From positions 1 to 5,728 of the forward strand of contig JAKAKU010000035.1 of NCBI GenBank assembly GCA_021824385.1: a DNA stretch of 5,728 bases. Reading direction: 5' to 3'. Of this stretch, positions 4,636 through 5,728 are shown in pieces (within the stretch, counting starts at the first letter, position 1; each line of letters starts with the position of its first letter). The notes below the pieces were generated by a model. The model did no database searches. It had not been told where the DNA came from and was given only the letters and a program-made list of their open reading frames with translations. The stretch is from a bacterium (GTDB lineage: Bacteria; Patescibacteriota; Microgenomatia; UBA8517). Position numbers and translations under genes: made by a program.

Positions 4636-4923
4636 ATGCAGTACGACTTTAAGGGCATTTTTTTGAAGTGCGATATTACCCTACAGTTGCGCAATGATCC
4701 GAGTGCGCTACTCATTGTTCCGGCTGGTAAAGTGTTTTGTGTAGACCAAACGGTTCAACCACAAGTTGTTGAAGGGGGAATGACTCAGCTTATTGACATG
4801 CTTCCGGTACAGTATCGAGCGTCTGGCTGGCCAAACAAAGTTCTCCCCATAGCGGCATGGGTGAGTAAGGCTCGGCTTGATGAGGCGATTACGTATTCGG
4901 CTGAAGCATCACCAGTTCTGTAG
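4636..4923 (+). CDS. Orphan protein, 95 residues, probable relative of 2168-2461
   Basis: ATG 4636 is chosen because AAAGGA (4622-4627) lies 8 bases before it. An in-frame ATG at 4627 overlaps that site. The product is mostly beta-like in the first half (about 11-18, 24-28, 32-37) with PAGKVFCVDQ at 29-38, then WVSKARLDEAI at 75-85. The latter matches VSKQAYDEAI at 77-86 of the 2168-2461 protein at nearly the same residue number, and PAGKVFCVDQ aligns with PGTPVQLDD there. Similar length (95 and 97) supports a shared family. The function is unknown. It is monocistronic, with its own promoter and terminator. Confidence 0.83.
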   Translation: MQYDFKGIFLKCDITLQLRNDPSALLIVPAGKVFCVDQTVQPQVVEGGMTQLIDMLPVQYRASGWPNKVLPIAAWVSKARLDEAITYSAEASPVL

Positions 4924-4935
4924 TGTTTTTTTCAT

Positions 4936-4960
4936 AGGCAGGTTTTTCCTGCCTTTTTTT
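4936..4960 (+). terminator. Intrinsic terminator after 4636-4923
   Basis: AGGCAGG (4936-4942), loop TTTTT, CCTGCCT (4948-4954), then six more T. The stem core matches the terminator at 2472-2491. Confidence 0.9.
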
Positions 4961-4961
4961 G

Positions 4962-4970
4962 TGTTAAAAT
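4962..4970 (+). promoter_or_regulatory. Extended -10 promoter of the 5014-5277 gene
   Basis: TGT-TAAAAT (4962-4970) begins 2 bases after the terminator U-tract. The -35 position lies in the terminator loop (all T). CCATCC at 4974-4979 resembles the CCATCG found downstream of other -10 boxes. Confidence 0.5.
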
Positions 4971-5013
4971 TTTCCATCCGTTCATGTCTTTTTGAATAAG
5001 TGGGAGGTTTGTA

Positions 5014-5277
5014 ATGTCCGGCAAAATCAGCGCGGAATTGGAGGCTGAATTTAAAGTTGAGAAGGAGGTTAACGTCATAGTTGAGTTTGAAGACAGGCTG
5101 ACTACAGACGAAGTTCTCAAATTTAGCTTAACGCTCGACGGCGTCCTTGCGTCAGTTCTCGCGGAAGGCGACGATTCAGTATCCGTAATTATCACACAAG
5201 AAACAGCACTTAAATTGGCGGAATTGCCGTTTGTAAAAAAGCTCACTGTCAATCAACCTGTTTACCTTATTTGGTAG
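5014..5277 (+). CDS. Small protein resembling the I9 inhibitor / subtilisin propeptide fold
   Basis: ATG 5014 follows GGGAGG (5002-5007) at a spacing of 6. After a charged N-terminal stretch (1-18), the order is beta (VNVIVEF, 19-25), helix (30-41), beta (43-50), beta (55-60), helix (TQETALKLAELP, 61-72), beta (74-86). This beta-alpha-beta-beta-alpha-beta order, together with a helix ending in LAELPFV and a terminal strand reading VKKLTVNQPV, closely resembles the I9 family: subtilisin propeptides and free-standing inhibitors such as yeast IB2 and fungal POIA1. In that family the domain binds and inhibits subtilisin-type serine proteases. No protease is fused or adjacent, so it would be free-standing. 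The match is from pattern, not alignment, and another ferredoxin-like domain is possible. It has no signal peptide. Confidence 0.85.
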   Translation: MSGKISAELEAEFKVEKEVNVIVEFEDRLTTDEVLKFSLTLDGVLASVLAEGDDSVSVIITQETALKLAELPFVKKLTVNQPVYLIW

Positions 5278-5321
5278 ATTGGAATATTTAGGAAGGAATC
5301 AATCCAAACATTGAGAATTAT

Positions 5322-5348
5322 CACCCGCCAGAGGAGCGGGTGTTTTTT
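5322..5348 (+). terminator. Intrinsic terminator after 5014-5277
   Basis: CACCCGC (5322-5328), loop CAGAGGA, GCGGGTG (5336-5342), then TTTTTT. It stands 44 bases after the stop codon. Nothing else is recognised in that gap. Confidence 0.88.
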
Positions 5349-5359
5349 AACCCCATAGC

Positions 5360-5388
5360 TTGTGTTTTTGTGCTCAATATGTTAGAAT
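5360..5388 (+). promoter_or_regulatory. Sigma70 promoter of the last gene
   Basis: TTGTGT (5360-5365), 17 bases, TAGAAT (5383-5388), with extended -10 TGT at 5380-5382. CCCATA (5353-5358) stands just upstream of the -35 box, as at 2502 and 4228. Transcription should begin near 5395. Confidence 0.72.
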
Positions 5389-5419
5389 ATCTTGTAAGAA
5401 AATAGTTGAGAGGATTGGT

Positions 5420-5728
5420 ATAGTTAATCCAATTACCCCTGCTGAGGTTGTGGACAAGAAGGCTACGCTTATTCCTGATAAGGTCATTGAAGCCTTCAAC
5501 GAGATGATCGCGCAGAATTGCTCAAATGGGAGTTCAACATTTACACAAAAAGAAGTTGTTGCACTCATCGTGTCTAAAGGCATTGACGAAGATCAATTGC
5601 TTGACAACCGTTGGCTCGATGTTGAGGGTATTTATCGCAAAGCTGATTGGAGTGTCAAATATGACAAGCCGGGTTTCAATGAAACCTACGATGCTACCTT
5701 CACTTTTTCGAAAAAACGGAAACGGTGA
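5420..5728 (+). CDS. Conserved phage-type protein of unknown function, no canonical start codon
   Basis: The frame is open to TGA at 5726-5728. The only upstream start-like codon, TTG 5360, is the -35 box itself, so translation must begin after about 5395. GAGAGGA (5408-5414) is a clear ribosome binding site, yet the in-frame codons at the right distance are ATA (5420) and GTT (5423). The first canonical one is GTG 5450, with only a GAGG 2 bases before it. I place the start at ATA 5420 by position, giving 102 residues. The body (ITPAEVVDKK at 5-14, IEAFNEMIAQ at 23-32, WLDVEGIYRKADWSV at 65-79, YDKPGFNETYDATFTF at 81-96, basic end) resembles a short protein I recall from many large phages, in which I-T-P lies a few residues from the N-terminus. 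The function is unknown. The basic C-terminus and helical body would fit nucleic-acid or protein binding. Confidence 0.78.
   Translation: MVNPITPAEVVDKKATLIPDKVIEAFNEMIAQNCSNGSSTFTQKEVVALIVSKGIDEDQLLDNRWLDVEGIYRKADWSVKYDKPGFNETYDATFTFSKKRKR

Noticed and set aside
4932..5252. 106-codon minus-strand frame opposite the I9-like gene
   Set aside because: It lies antisense to a well-supported gene with promoter, ribosome binding site and terminator, its product is low-complexity Ser/Thr-rich, and it runs through the upstream terminator and promoter.
5360..5419. N-terminal extension of the last gene from TTG 5360
   Set aside because: That TTG is part of the -35 box and the -10 box lies within the extension, so this stretch would largely precede the transcript.
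1..5728. CRISPR array, tRNA, rRNA, insertion sequence or toxin-antitoxin pair
   Set aside because: There are no regularly spaced direct repeats, no cloverleaf with a CCA end, no transposase or terminal repeats, and the only overlapping-type gene pair (1875/2168) is a pair of similar proteins, not a toxin with an antitoxin.

Overview
The window looks like part of a tailed double-stranded DNA bacteriophage genome, probably a large one with a bacterial host that reads sigma70-type promoters. The evidence is a dense run of small orphan genes (about 68-130 codons, one of 279), strong Shine-Dalgarno sites, TTG starts, almost no recognisable enzymes, and a last gene that resembles a conserved phage protein of unknown function. 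No virion, replication or tRNA gene is visible, so the phage assignment is an inference and neither the virus nor its host can be named.

Layout. Positions 1-531 (+) hold the 3' end of one gene and a 104-codon orphan. Positions 551-1336 (-) hold two orphan genes that converge on the first pair at a shared hairpin. A divergent promoter region (1337-1477) separates them from a long + strand run. That run is an orphan (1478-1768), a two-gene unit of apparent paralogues (1875-2162 and 2168-2461), a four-helix membrane protein with a Pro/Gln/Val linker and a soluble tail (2610-3449), an orphan (3538-3846), a 68-residue protein with a C-x5-C-x5-C-x3-H zinc-finger signature (3970-4176), a basic 74-residue protein (4298-4522), a probable third member of the paralogue family (4636-4923), an 87-residue protein with the layout of the I9/subtilisin-propeptide fold (5014-5277), and a conserved phage-type protein that lacks a canonical start codon (about 5420-5728).

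The most striking property is the organisation. On the + strand nearly every gene has its own intrinsic terminator, followed within about 0-20 bases by its own sigma70 promoter (often extended -10, TGn-TAnnnT), a 35-70 base leader and a strong ribosome binding site. Several promoters sit so close to the preceding terminator that the hairpin or its U-tract occupies the -35 position. Shared elements recur: CCCATA just before or near the -35 box, CCATCG at the expected start of transcription, and terminator stems built on GGCGC(G/A)G or GGCAGG. This reads as a bank of independently expressed accessory genes, of the kind phages use early in infection. No pathway linking the genes can be shown from sequence.

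No CRISPR array, insertion sequence, integrase, tRNA or rRNA was found.
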